Below, piece after piece: positions 13,345 through 26,120 of a stretch of 64,000 nucleotides of DNA. Both the position numbers and the translations under genes were made by a program. Numbering within the stretch: the first letter of the stretch is position 1; every line of letters begins with the position of its first letter. This stretch comes from Brienomyrus brachyistius (taxonomy: Eukaryota > Chordata > Actinopteri > Osteoglossiformes > Mormyridae): positions 4,791,832 through 4,855,831 of the forward strand of contig NC_064538.1 of NCBI RefSeq assembly GCF_023856365.1, written 5' to 3'. Below the pieces are notes generated by a model, which was not told where the DNA came from, ran no database searches, and saw only the letters and a program-made list of their open reading frames with translations.

Positions 13345-13402
13345 CCATTCTAGAATTTCCCTCTGGGATAAATAAAGTTAATTCTAATTCTAATTGTAAT
13401 AC
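13345..13402 (+). repeat. 3' tail of a fish interspersed repeat
   Basis: The sequence TTTCCCTCTGGGATAAATAA at 13357-13376, followed by AGTTAATTCTAATTCTAATT, matches the characteristic tail of a common fish retroposon (a 'CTCTGGGATNAATAAAG' core followed by short tandem repeats). Family assignment is from memory of the pattern and is not certain. Confidence 0.45.
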
Positions 13403-14214
13403 CAAACGAATGGGCAGAACCTGAAAACCTAAGCATAGTCAGCTAATAAACAACTACATAAGAACATTTTCAGGCTGTAACTATTAATTGAATAGACAAA
13501 GAAAGAATTAGATTTAATTAAGTCTGTTTCAAAGTCTGTGCTTAACGCAAATACACCTGAGGTTGAAATTGTAAGGTTAGATAATTTTAGGATGCAGCTT
13601 TTCAGCGAGGAACAATTATAAAACATATGGTACTCAGACAGGTATCCTTTACCCTCTTCGTAAGAGCTAGATCCATAAAATTTGCACATCACAATAATTA
13701 GACTGTGATGCAGAATTAGTCAGTTGGTCTTGGTTTTCTGAATGCCCACAGATGCATCGTCAGTTCACTGTGTTTACTTAAGAGGCATCATTTGTATGTA
13801 ATTTGCACCTGGACAAGAGACTTGCTGGGGAAGCATGTTGGGTGTTGAATCAGGAGCTTTGTGGATCAAAGGAACACCCCCTGCTTTTGTGTTCTGTGCT
13901 ATGGTGGGGGTCACGCCTTTTGGGTGAGATGACTCTAGTTCTGATTTAATGAGGTCATTAAGGATCACAGGACACTTATCACAAAGAGTAGTGGGGCTGA
14001 CCCCCCTGTTTCAGCATGGCCTCAATTCCATCTTTTGCCCTAAATGGCTAATTAAATTGTGATTCTCCATTGTAGTAAAAGCAAACTGCAAAATGGCTGT
14101 TGATGATGTACTTTGGTAAGTTTTTTTTTGGTAAGTTTGTAACGCATGCTCAGAACTTAATTTGTATAAGTGCCAGTAAAGGTATATAATGTATCAGGTA
14201 GGGTCCGGTTAGGG

Positions 14215-15610
14215 AGCATGCACTGGTGCAGCACGTTGTAGCACCCACCAGATACCGAAACACCTCGGGATCCTGGCTGGCAACCCTCCAGGGCAACATG
14301 CAGTCCAGTCCCACCCTCCGGAAATGGCCATCTGTCTACTGCAGTCAGGTGTTAATTGGGCATCTCTTAGGCCTGGTCCAGCCACTCAGGTCCTCAGGTC
14401 CACTCAGCAATGTGGATCCTGTGAGTCGGACCACCCTCAGGGAAATGCGGCACATGGCCGTAGTGCCGTAACTGACGCTCCCTCACAATGCAGGTAATGT
14501 GCCTCATTCAGGACTCCTCTAGCAACCGCTCATTCAACACAAAGTCAAACGGATGGTACCCAAGGATTCTCCGAAGAGACACAGTACCAAAAGAATCCAG
14601 TCTTCGTCTCAGGTCACTGGATAGCGTCCTTGTCTTGCAGCCATACATCGCCAGGACTCCAAAGACTTGTATGTTCGTCCTCTTACAAAGACATTGGTAG
14701 CACTATAGACCCCATTCTGGAAACTTCATAACCCCCCCCCCCCCCACGTTCTCCCAATCAGTCTACTGACTTTAGAGTGAGAGTCACTAGAAACATGAAT
14801 GTCGGTGCCCAGGTAAGTGAACCTCCCGACGTGTTTGACACTCTCTTCGCAGACAGAGGCACTGCTGATGGCCGAGCCAAAGCGGTCATTAAAGGACTCA
14901 CAAGCCCAGACACCCAGACTCCTAGCTCAGTCTCTCGAGAGCCTTTCACAAAGTCACGGGAACGTGGAGCCGCTTTCACCGTGGTCTCCAGACCCATGGA
15001 GACCGACACAATCCTCATAGCCAGTCCTGGCAGTGCAAGTGGTCACATTGAAGTCACCCATGACTCGAGGAGCGTCACCTCGTGGGCGCCCTTCAACTAC
15101 TGAGCGAAGTAGCAAATAAAATGTCTCCCTCATCAATACACCACTGACCGTGGTCAGTGCATTCACTGAGACAACAGACAAGACACCCAGAGAGTGCCTT
15201 AGTTTGAATGTTATAATACCCTCGTTGAAGGGAGCGACTTCGGACACCATCAGGAGTGGGTCAATCACCACGACTGCTATTCCATGTGTATGGCAGCAAT
15301 CAGAGCGATTAGACCAGTAACTGTTGCTCTCAGGTACAGACATCTGGCCACTCCCCGGTCTGCGCACCTCAGCGAGTGTTGCCACCACTGAAATACGGAG
15401 TTTACCGAGCTCCCCTGACAGCAGAGGAAGATGGCCATCATGTTGAAGAAGCAAGATGTTCCAGGCGCCTACCCAGACGGGCCGCCTCAGATTAGGACTT
15501 GAGTGCTGCCTTGCAGTGCGCGACGCCTCTACACCACACCAGTCCCGATCCCCGACGGGCCAGACCCCAGCGGTTTCGACTCTCCCAGGGATGAGGCTCC
15601 TGAGCACTTT
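14215..15610 (-). mobile_element. Decayed non-LTR retrotransposon (RTE/Rex-like LINE) remnant
   Basis: Minus-strand translation near 15500-14960 gives an AP-endonuclease-like domain: LPLLSGELGKLRISVVATLA, EVRRPGSG and the GDFN motif. Around 14900-14740 comes ...TDIHVS-DSHSKVSRLIGR-like sequence, and at 14520-14460 a C-terminal tail reads MRHITCIVRERQLRHYGHV. These are the endonuclease and the end of the reverse transcriptase of an RTE/Rex-type LINE. The catalytic part of the reverse transcriptase is missing and the frames are interrupted, so the copy is dead. A poly-C tract lies near 14735. The exact clade is uncertain. Confidence 0.8.
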
Positions 15611-15913
15611 CCCCCATCCCCTTCATGATGCGTGCAGCCTTCCTGTGGGCAGCTACAGCAGAGCTATTCCCACAGAGATCGGAGAAATGTCCTGCCTGCT
15701 TCGTCGGAGCTGTGTGTTTTTACCGTGGCTGGGGGGCCAATCCCCCACATTTTTCCCAGCAGGTTGAAGCACCACTTGCAGGGCCAGATGCAGTTTAACA
15801 TCATTCCCAGGAGTACAAAATGTATACTCTACAAAAATACAAGTTATTTTATGACAGAGAATAGAAATAATGTATTGTATATAAAGGTTTGTTTTACCAC
15901 TGCCAAACATATA

Positions 15914-17082
15914 CACTGAACAAAAATATAAACGCAACACTTTTGTTTTTGCTCCCATTTTTCATGAGATGGACTTAAAGATCTACAATTCATTCCAGAT
16001 ACACAATATTACCATTTCTCTCAAACATTTCTCACAAATCAGTCTAAATGTGTGATAGTGAGCACTTCTGCTTTGCTGAGATAATCCATCCCACCTCACA
16101 GGTGTGCCACATCAAGATGCTGATCTGACATCATGGGTAGTGCACAGGTGTACCTTATACTGCCCACAATAAAAGGCCACCCTGGAATGTGCAGTTTTGT
16201 CTCACAGCAAAATGCCACAGATGCCACAAGCATTGAGGGAGCGTGCAATTGGCATGCGGACAGCAGGAATGTCAACCAGATCTGTTGCTCGTGCATTGAA
16301 TGTTCATTTCTCAACCATAAGCCGTCTCCAAAGGCGTTTCAGAGAATATGGCAGTACATCCAACCGGCCTCACAACCGCAGACCACGTGTAACCACACCA
16401 GCCCAGGACCTCCACATCCAGCAGGTTCACCTCCAAGATCGTCTGAGACCAGCCACTCAGACAGATAATGCACGGCCCCATGTTGCAAGGATCTGTACAC
16501 AGTTCTTGGAAGCTGAAAATGTCCCAGTTCTTGCATGGCCAGCATACTCACCGGACATGTCACCCGTTGAGCATGTTTGGGATGTGCTTGACCGGCGTAT
16601 ACGACAGCGTGTACCAGTTCCCACTAATATCCAACAACTTCGCACAGCCATTGAAGAGGAGTGGACCAACATTCCACAGGCCACAATTGACAATCTGATA
16701 AACTCTATGCGAAGAAGATGTGTTGCATTGCATGAGGCAAATGGTGGTCACACCAGATACTGACCGGTTCTGAGTCCCCAGACCCCCAATAAAGCAAAAA
16801 ACTGCACATTCCAGGGTGGCCTTTTATTGTGGGCAGTATAAGGTACACCTGTGCACTACCCATGATGTCAGATCAGCATCTTGATGTGGCACACCTGTGA
16901 GGTGGGATGGATTATCTCAGCAAAGCAGAAGTGCTCACTATCACACATTTAGACTGATTTGTGAGAAATGTTTGAGAGAAATGGTAATATTGTGTATCTG
17001 GAATGAATTGTAGGTCTTTAAGTCCATCTCATGAAAAATGGGAGCAGAAACAAGAGTGTTGCGTTTATATTTTTGTTCAGTA
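15914..17082 (+). mobile_element. Internally deleted Tc1-like transposon with long terminal inverted repeats
   Basis: The element has terminal inverted repeats of about 286 bp (15914-16199 and 16797-17082) that are nearly identical. It starts CACTGAACAAAAATATAAAC and is flanked by TA at 15912-15913 and 17083-17084, the Tc1/mariner target duplication. The total length of 1169 bp is short for an element with such repeats. The high similarity of the two arms suggests recent insertion. Between the arms lies a shortened transposase frame, annotated separately. Confidence 0.93.
16212..16763 (+). CDS. Truncated Tc1-like transposase (in-frame internal deletion)
   Basis: The 183-codon open frame starts at the ATG at 16212 (MPQMPQALRERAIGMR). 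Its N-terminal ~65 residues form the helix-turn-helix DNA-binding region (MSTRSVARALNVHFSTISRL, then RRFREYG). It then jumps directly from RLRPATQT to DNARPHVARICTQFL and continues to the C-terminus (YSPDMSPVEHVWD, NSMRRRCVALHEANGG). Family members are roughly 330 residues, so about 150 residues carrying the first catalytic aspartate are missing. The second Asp (DNARPH) and the Glu/Asp of EHVWD remain. It cannot cut DNA but could still encode a repeat-binding protein if expressed. The deletion keeps the frame; whether this is chance or selection is unknown. Confidence 0.85.
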   Translation: MPQMPQALRERAIGMRTAGMSTRSVARALNVHFSTISRLQRRFREYGSTSNRPHNRRPRVTTPAQDLHIQQVHLQDRLRPATQTDNARPHVARICTQFLEAENVPVLAWPAYSPDMSPVEHVWDVLDRRIRQRVPVPTNIQQLRTAIEEEWTNIPQATIDNLINSMRRRCVALHEANGGHTRY

Positions 17083-18784
17083 TAGATGCATAGATTGGGT
17101 ATCAGTTGCTTTTGTATTTAAGGTGCAAGAAGAGCGTTCTAATGGCTCAAAATGGAAATCTACAGCAAAGCAAATATATTATTATAATTATTAATAAAAT
17201 AGCAGACTGCTTATAGCTCAGTACTTATATTCATGTTTTTTATATCTCTGCACAATAGAAAATGAAAGGTAGGTATTTTCTCCAGTCAGTTGAGTTTCCC
17301 TTGAAGTTTTGTGGCAGAATTGCTACAAATATCGTTAACAGGAAATGAAGAGAACATTTTCTTACTTTGGTTGGGAGCACTGGCTGCTCCCCCACCTCTC
17401 TCCCTGACCCATCCAGCCCCTCCCCCCTTTACACCTCCCCCCTTATGTAGAAGTGGACAGAAAAAAAATTGAGAGAAAGAAGTCCAATCTGAAACGAGAG
17501 GTTGGGAACCTTCCTGCAGGAAAGGGAGGAGGAACTGTTTATACAGTGACCCCCCCACCAACCCCTGGTCCCCCACTGCACCCGACCCATTCTTGCCAGT
17601 ACTGTAAGATAAATGAGTATTCTCACTGTGAGGTTGCCATGGCTACCGCAAAGAGACGCAAAGCAGGGAATGTCTTTATTTTCCCACTAACTCCCTTAAA
17701 CACAATCAGCATTCATTATTACTGACCTTTTTCCTCATACAGGCACACTTTCACGTCTCCCTCACATAATGATCCTTCACTGTCAAATCCGCGATGTTGA
17801 AAGTATTTGTATTTATTTTTCCACTTTGACCATGAGTGTTGCTCTGAATGAGACTAAAACTTAAAATGTGCCAGTACCACTGCAATGTAATGCGTGATAC
17901 TTTTATGATGATAAAGTAATATAAATTTGTTTTGTCTTATTTGAGTTTGATTTAAAAAGAAAATCTTGAGTAACATGAGGGTCGCAGTCTAAACACCTCA
18001 GTTCACTGAACTGAAACATTCTCCATTGTTACCTCGGTGTCACCCATAAAGCACTTGGTAATTGGGTACACTAAGCTATGCAATATGAAACAGTCGATAC
18101 ATGTACCTATTCAACTTCAGTAATATTAATGGAATGTAGGGGGCAGCATTCAGCGTAAGAAGTCAGGGGTCTGTGCCCATGTCTGGTTGGTTCAAATCTT
18201 AATCTAATAACCTTTGAGCCTTTAATAAAACTGTACCCCATGCCGTGTTCCATTTGTTCCATTTGAATCATAATTTCCAAGTTCCTAGTCGGAAATTTCA
18301 ACTGTACCAACCCCTTGAAGTCAGAATTCCAACTCCAAATGTCGGAGGAACCTCAGCCTCAGTATTCAAGATGGCTGCGCCCTTTGTCAGCAAAAGTTAA
18401 AGTTGTAGTTATATACTGTTTTTGTTATTTGTGATTCATTAAATCGGTCGCACACACAGTACTGTCCAACCGATGTCTGTGGACGTGTCGCTACGGTGTT
18501 TGTATGTATAAAATACCACATAATACCACATAATCAACTGGTATCGCTAACAGTGGCTAACAATGAAGGGCAGTTTACCATCAACAGTTCACCTGAACAG
18601 TATGTTTTTAGGGTGGATGGGGGGGGTACAAGGTACCCATGGAAAAACCACAAGGCATGCATACTTTGAACGGGCAGTACTAAGGACACACCTAAATATC
18701 CAAGGTGACGGCAAGGTTAGCAAGGAGGTGCTAACATTTATTGTGGTTCTTCTGAATGAGTATATCATTTTAATATTGTTTTAA

Positions 18785-19105
18785 AACCCATTTATTTTCT
18801 AACTGCTTATTCTGGTCAGGGTTACAGGGAGACCTGGAGCTTATCACAGATTCCGTAGGAGACAAGGCTGAGGCACGGCTAGGGTGCGACTCCAGCCCAC
18901 TGCAGGACATTTGCATGCACAGTCATACACTACTGCCAATTCATAGGCATCAGTTAGCTTAATTACATGTCGTTGGATGACAAGAGGAAACCGGAGTACT
19001 TGAAAAAAACCCACACAACACTGACTCCGAGCTGGGATTTCTGTTCCTGTTCCCTGGAGGTCTGATGCAACAATGCTAACCAGTGAGCCATGCACCGCTG
19101 GACTA
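18785..19105 (-). repeat. Fish interspersed repeat, degenerate
   Basis: Reading plus to minus, it has the order seen in many fish genomes: 'ttctaactgcttattctggt', 'gacctggagcttatcacaga', then 'gaggaaaccggagtacttga' and 'acccacacaacactgactcc', ending in a 'gagccatgcaccgc' segment. These match a widely dispersed retroposon consensus. A (TA) tract follows at 19117-19138. Confidence 0.55.
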
Positions 19106-22100
19106 AATCTACATTAAATATATATATATATATATATTTTTTTTGTCATGGGCGTAGCTATTGCCCATTTGTGTGAAAAAGCTGGTTAAACATTAAAGGA
19201 GATTTCCAAAACTGGGAAATAGGATGAAAAATCCTGGATTTATGCAAAAACAGGAGACGAGCAGCCGCACATCTCACAGCGTGTATCATTCTTTCCTTCT
19301 GAGTTTCTCACACACCTCTGCTTAACCAGAGGAGTAGCGAAGCAGAAGGGGCAGTTGCTATGGAGAGGGTGTGGTTGCTATCGGTAAGGAGTTTTGGCAC
19401 TATGGAGAAACAGCGCTCTCTATAAGAAAGTAATGGTTGCTATAGAAACATGCAAGGGCACAGAGGTCTTGTAGTCAAACTGCCATAGTAACAAGAGAGT
19501 TAGAGTTAGAATTAGCAAGTGGGTGTTTGTGGGACTTATCCAGGGGAGGTGAAGGATTCCTGTATTTCTGATAGCAACCTGAGTAGGTTGGATGTGATCA
19601 ACCAGGAAAGGTGTGAAATAAAATCAGACAGAATGGAAACTGAACAAGACAGCAGAGTTACTCTCTGTGGCACAGGTTGTTTCCTCATATTGCTTGTCTT
19701 GTCCAGAACCCCCCTCCCCCCCCCCCCCCCCCCGCCTGCCCCGGCTTGCCCCCCTGCTGACCTACTCTTCACAGAGAAACAACACGCTTCCTCAAGCACG
19801 AAATCTAAAGTTCAGGCAAGAAATCTACTTATTTGTCCTGGTATTTTTCCATAGTAATGGGAATGTGCTGTAGATAGGCCTTACAGTGACGCACAAACAC
19901 AAGTCAGAGACGGGCATGGGGGGTTCTGGGGGGCTGCGACCACTGACTCCGGTCACGCGTATTTTCCACGGACCTTCACAGAAGCCACAGTGACATTCAC
20001 GCTTTCAGCCACCTGCCCTCACTCAAGTCCTGACCCATGCATAGTCTTGGTTATATATAACATTATCTAAAGTGTCTCCAGATTTGTTTTAAAAACTGAA
20101 GACTTCCCCTCTGTTCCTGACCTGACCGTGACACACTGCCTCCCCATCCCACTGACCCTGAGTCCCATAACATTTACAGACCTAGCCCCCCCAAACATAC
20201 CCAGCATCGCTCAGGCTCACCGCCTGACCATCTGACATGTCCCTCACCTTCGCAGTGCGAGCCGGCACGCCGCTGCATCCTCATTACTGCCACTCAAACC
20301 CAATCCCCAGTACCCCCCTCCCAAACTCTCCATCATATGCGCTGTGACTGCAGGTTCAGCGGGAACAAGGGCAGGGTAACACCTCCGGGTACAGCAAAAT
20401 TACACCCCTCATTTAAAATTTTAATTATTAAAAAAAAAAAAAAAAAACAGCTCGGGGTGTGATGGGAAATGGATTTTGACATCTTATCAGCATAATCTGC
20501 AACTAAAATGACGAGGAAACTGTGACAAGTTTTGGATTCCAGATGTTTTTTTTTTTTTTGTGCGCATGAATATTGTGTAAAAACTGTTACCTACCACCTG
20601 TGCCGAACTGAGTTTTTTAAAATAAATATATATTTTAATGTTAATTATTATAATGTTTTTTATTTTAGAAATCTAGTGTGTACTGCTTAAGGGCCTTTTT
20701 CGTTTCGTTGTCGGCTGTCGTGTATTGTATGAAAAAACATGGTGATCGACGGTGAAGGGAACAGCGGAGTCTGGCCACTCCAGCGCACCTGCAAGCTTCT
20801 GTTCTCAGAACCGTCATTGACAGCCCCCCCCCCCCCCCCCCCCAATTTCCTCCACAGTGAGCCCCCACGTACCCTTAGGGAAGAAAGCATTCTGCAGCTT
20901 GAGGTCCTTAAAAAGCAGCACTGTCTGAAGGAGAAGCAGTGAAATGGAACAATTTAATCGCATTAAAAAAAAAACTCCCGGCTTTCATTTGTAAATTCCT
21001 CGGCTGAATTTCTCCCTCCGCTCCGTCTTTGCTCCAGGAGACGGACACCCCTGAGAAGAGGATTCAGGATCCACAACCTCCCCCATCACTGCTACTGTCC
21101 CTTCCTGCTCGTCTAATTCCATTTATCCTATTAAAAAAAAAAAGAGAGATCAAAGTGACCCGTCCCGCCCCACCCTGTTCTCTGCTTTCTGCCCCCGGTG
21201 GCCAGACGGTTTTGCCCCCCCCCCCCAATTGTGTCACTCCCAGATACGCGCTCACCCCTTTGTGAGACCTTTCCGGTTTCCTGCTTCGTTCCGCGGCCCC
21301 CGCCTCTGTCTCTCTCCAAACCCTGGGCCAGCCCGACCCCCCCACCCCCACAGGGACAAGCCACCAAGCCACCTGAGGACTGCCAGGCATTAGCAGGTCC
21401 ACTTCAAAGAGGAGGGGGGTTGGAGGGGGTGCTTGGGGATGTATTTTGTCCCGGGCCTCAGGGAGTCGGCCCGCAGCTGCGGCCCAAATCCCCCTGGCTC
21501 CTCCAGGGGCTGTTCAGCCTGCCAACTCCAATCAGCTCCGCCGCTTGGAGGCGATTCGCTCTGCCGGCCCTCTGGGGAGGGCTCTCTTTGAACCCTTGGG
21601 AATCATCCATCCGCGGAGAGTCTAATGAGACCGACCCGACTGTCTGCTGCCGGTCCTCCTTCCTCTCTGGGCTCCTCGGCACGCTGCCTTTGAAGCTCCA
21701 TCTCTTGGGATTTCCCTGCGAGTTCTCCTCCTCCCTCGCTCTCTTCTCTGTAAGCGCTCCCTCTGCACTGCTACCGGAGAGGACATGGCTGGTACTGGAC
21801 AGTGCCCTTCAGTTCCTTTGGCAGCATGAGGCTCCTCCCACAAAGTGGGAAACGGACGGAGTTTAAGGGCCACTTCTCTTAATTCTTAGACATACAGACA
21901 TGCTACTCACATTGCGGCAGATGCCGCGTACTTTGGTTCGACTTATATGTCGACTTTACGACGGAGCCATAGCGATGCACATTCAGTAATCATCAAACCT
22001 AAAATTGTAATCTGTTCCCACGCTAGCGATATGTCGTTCGATGCTTTCTACTAATGCCGGGCGATGGCAGCATTCACCCAGCCATGCTTGGTCTGACAAT

Positions 22101-24049
22101 GTCTCATACGGTGTTTTTTGTTCTGTGTTTAACCATAGTTTACATCTACTAATAATCCCATTGTTTTCAGTCTACAATAGGTTTGTTGGAACCTAACTCC
22201 ACCATAAGCTGAGGAACATCTGTACGAGCAATTACTAAATAAGGCAATTAGCAAAACAGGGCTAACAATTTGTCAACTTTGTACCACAAATGGATTGTCA
22301 TTTCAGGTTCTCATTAGTGGGTATCTAAAATTAGCTGGATTAAAAAATTATGCATTATATCTTTAAGAACAGAACGCATTACTTTTTGAGTGTGTCAGGA
22401 CCTGATGTTAGCGTTCGCCTCGCAGTCACCGGCTTTCTTTGACAAATAGCTGCTTTCTGATAGCTATTATTTACCGATTATAAATTGCTTTACTGAGGCT
22501 ATTCCTGGTGACATAGTTTCGCAGCTACATCTCTTGACACCACGTACCTGACAAGCGTGATGAACGTTTTCACGCAGGCTTTCTGGGGTATTATCCCAGC
22601 CTTGCAAAGGGCACGCTGTGTTATCATTTTTAATGAGTCTCAGTGAGTCATTTTTAATGTATTCTATAGAGGAGGTCTTCAGAGACGAAATCCAGCCCTA
22701 ACCTTCCATAAGTAAAACTGCACCATATGTCGCATGGTAAAATATTTTCCGCTGGTGAACTGAGCCGATAAAGGTTTTAAGCGGCTTCACAAAGTACCCA
22801 AAGATACATTTTGTTGTCATTTTTTGGATAGATGTTTATCTTTTTACGAATGAAGAGACAGTTAAGCCCTGCAGAAATGATTATCATGTATTTCCTAGAC
22901 AGTTGTTCAGTGGAATATTTAAACAGTTAATTCTGTTTAATTAAGGGATTATGCGACTTCTGCAAATGTCATCGATCCCCGTGGTGTAGGTCAGCAGGCC
23001 CAGCAGGCTGTCATTTGGAATTTTTTGTCTGCAGAGCAGGATCTGAGCAACTTCAGGACAATAAATATGTATGGGGTAAGTTGTAAAAATCTTTTAACGT
23101 TTAATAATTTAACTGTCATTTTAAAACAGTATTAATAAAAAAGTGAGAAGGCCGTCCTTTTTCCTGGTTCCGCTTATTTTCAAACACATGGGTGACTTTG
23201 GGCAGCCTGATAGCAGACAGGGCTGTGGGATGGATTCTGACCCGGTTCCGTACGTCAGTAGCCGTGCGTGTTCTGTGCTTCCTGAGTCAGGCTCCAGGTG
23301 TGATTCAGATAAGCGATTATAGAAAAGAGATGGGCAGAGAAACTCACTGGTGTGTCGGAATAAGTGAAAAAAACAAACAAAAACCTAAAACAGCATGTCT
23401 GCTAAACCTCTCAGTCCCTGGTAGTACTTCTGTTAGCATTAGCAAATGGACTACTGCATTTTAGGAGAGCAGGTCTTGCTTCCTAATGTTTGGGCAAACA
23501 GTTCCTTGTGGAGGCTGCCCCCGCTGTGCCATGCTCAGGTCAACATCCGTCACAAACCACTTAACTCAGCGAGAAGTTGAGTGGACACGCCACCCCCCTG
23601 CCCCCCGCACCCTGCCCCCTTCGCCCCCTGCCTTCACCAAAGGCGATTTAAATCGGGTTTGGAGGAAATTTTCATCTCAGCAAACCTCCCCAATATTTAT
23701 TTTTTAAGATGAACATTAACCACTCGGCCGATGATTTCTCACATCACGCTGCTGTGGATTTCTCGCCCCCTGGCCGCGTTTGAGGAATACAGAAATGCGA
23801 CCTGATCTGCATTCTACCGTGAAATAACGTTGAAATCTTTGATAAGTTGTGGCCTTTGGGGTATTTAGCACGTCGTCAACAGAACCGTGCACATGATTCT
23901 GACAGCTGTGTGTGGAAAGGTATATTTTGCTTAAGGCACAGCAAAGCTAGTTACAGAAATCTTCTGCAAAAAAATATGCTTCCAATTGTGGAAGAGGTGC
24001 TGTTTAGATATCAGCCCTTAATATGATATGAAACTGGCCAGTATTCAGT

Positions 24050-24372
24050 GGCTTAGTGTGTGGCTCTGAGCCCTCACATCTTCAGGGTTGGAAGTGTGAA
24101 TCTCAGTCCCTGTAGTTGTAATTTGCATGTTGTCCCTGTGTAAATGCAGAGACCCCGAATGCATGTTGTCCCTGTGTAAATGCAGAGACCATGATTTGCT
24201 CCACGAGTCAAAAAAACATGGTTAAGCCATTTCCATCCATTTTCTGAAACCACTTGTCCTATTCAGGGGCACAGAACCTGTGGGAACAAGGCAGGGAACA
24301 GCCCAAGACTTGAGCCCACGTTCCCTGAGGTGTGAGGTGGCAGTGCTGCGCAATGCGCTTCCACACTGACCC
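24050..24372. repeat. Interspersed repeat fragments with short tandem duplication
   Basis: The 35-bp unit starting GCATGTTGTCCCTGTGTAAA occurs twice in tandem (about 24126 and 24161). The flanks resemble the same dispersed fish repeat as at 18785-19105 and 41520-41780. At 24225-24370 the reverse orientation appears, starting TTTCCATCCATTTTCTGAAA. The region is composed of two adjacent fragments in opposite orientations. Confidence 0.45.
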
Positions 24373-24927
24373 AGCTGGGTAATTTGATATCTGCAATTTA
24401 ATCATATTGTGAAGGTATGTTTTGATATGGCCCGGCATCCAGTTCAGGATGCCCCCTATTTTCTGCCCTGTCCTCATCACAATTAGCTACCTATACTTGA
24501 TGAGCATTAATAGAACTTAGACGAAAGAACAAGATCTTACTTTAAAATTTATTCTTAAAATACAAGTCCAGTAAAGAAACTATCTTAATGTTTGAAGTAT
24601 TAAGAAACTTTTCAGGAGAATGAATTACTAGCCATGTCTGTCGCACTGTTAGTCTTAGACAGAAACAGCTGGAGCAGAATTATAAAAGATACCTCATTTC
24701 AGCTGAGACCGTGACAATAATAGTGTGTCACCAGTCATTTCCAGCAGAGGGCACTGTTATATTTTGGGACTCCAAATTCTGATAAAAATTTAACAAAGTC
24801 AATCGCAAAGACAAACTCGAGTTACCAGTTAACTTTTGGCATTATTTCAGTTGTAATAATAAAACTTTTTAGATGTTCTTGTAATTTAAATGAAATCATA
24901 ACGAAAGAGTATATGCGCTTTATTAGG

Positions 24928-25320
24928 CCACTTTATTAGGTACACCTACATTCTACCAGGAACTGCCTTTCTGTCTCTTTGGGGGCTGAAGAGTTGTGCT
25001 TTTGGGGATATTTTTGTGCACATCGCAGTGGTATTAATCTGTTGTTTTTGAACTTGTGACAAGTCTGGACATCCTCCTCTGACCTTTTACAGTAGCAAAG
25101 TGATTTGGCAACAGAACTGCCACGGATTGAATGTTTTGTCCCTGTAAACTATAGACCCCGTAGTAAGTCAAAACACCAGTCTGGCACCAACAGTCATACC
25201 GAGTTCAAAATCAATGAGGTCATTCATCTTAACCACGTAATCAGCGAACCTCAAGCCTCCGTCTGCATGCTGCATGTTTTCCGGTGCAGCCATACAATTC
25301 GCCCTTTGGATGAGTAGCCT
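24928..25320 (-). mobile_element. Decayed second Tc1-like element
   Basis: Begins with CCACTTTATTAGGTACACCT (24928-24947), a terminal repeat well known from a fish Tc1-like family. Further on, GTCTGGCACCAACAGTCATA near 25181 and the following CGAGTTCAAAATCAATGAGG match the minus-strand transposase N-terminal coding part of that family. The middle of the transposase and the far terminal repeat are missing or unrecognisable. Old and inactive. Confidence 0.6.
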
Positions 25321-25659
25321 GTTTGAACTGAGGTGCTAAGTGGCCACTGAGTATATCCTGGGGGAGCATTTAAATACACTGTCTGAAAGACACAGATACT
25401 CCCACATACATATTGTGAGCAAAGGACCAGTATCAGATTCAATTAGTCAATCAGTCACATGGATAAAGAATTAGGTAGCTGCAATCAACTTGGTGTGGAA
25501 AAAGATAAAGATTCACTTTTGACCCAACGAATGGTGACAATAGTAACCTCATCCTGTTCAAATGTAGGTAAAAGAGCATTAGGTTATTAATACTGTTCTA
25601 TACACCGCAGACCAGCAGAACAAAAAGTGTCCCCCTCCCCAAACATACACAGCCCCCGA

Positions 25660-25850
25660 TGCTGCTCCATCAGAATCCGAATCGGAATCAGAACTGACTT
25701 CATTGTCGGTATGTGCAAACATACCAGAATTGTTTGTGGTTCCACTCTAAACATGAAGTTCAGGACAAAAATTACAAGAGATGGAGGGGGAACACTTCAC
25801 CGAACGCTACATACAAAAAAAAAATAAGAGTATAACTACACAGTAGGAGT
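25660..25850 (-). repeat. Fish retroposon tail fragment
   Basis: The segment ATCAGAATCCGAATCGGAAT, followed by CAGAACTGACTTCATTGTCG and 'gtgcaaacataccagaatt', matches a common fish retroposon 3' end, in which GAATC/GATTC tandem units flank a 'TTTATTG' core. Orientation is inferred. Confidence 0.4.
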
Positions 25851-26120
25851 AAGACCACACCCATTAACGGAAGACATAGTGCAGGACATTCTAAGACAAG
25901 TTAGACATTAGAACTAGCGCAAGGAACGTTTTAGTGTGAGTTGAAAGGATATTGCATATATGCTGTGAAGGGAAGATGTCAGACAAGAGGTTTATCCCTG
26001 GGTTAGTGGATTACTAAGGGACTAGGTGAGTTTATTAAGGAGTTGGGTGGCTATGGAGTAGAAGCTGTGAAGATGGCATGAGGTCTGGGGCACGAAGCCC
26101 TAGAACCTCCTCTGTGATGA

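Noticed and set aside
6456..14214. LSM3 or other human XPC neighbours expected upstream
   Set aside because: No exon with their protein signatures was found.
21170..21870. GC-rich block as a coding exon (222-codon frame 21198-21866)
   Set aside because: Composition-driven open frame with no domain and no splice-phase support.
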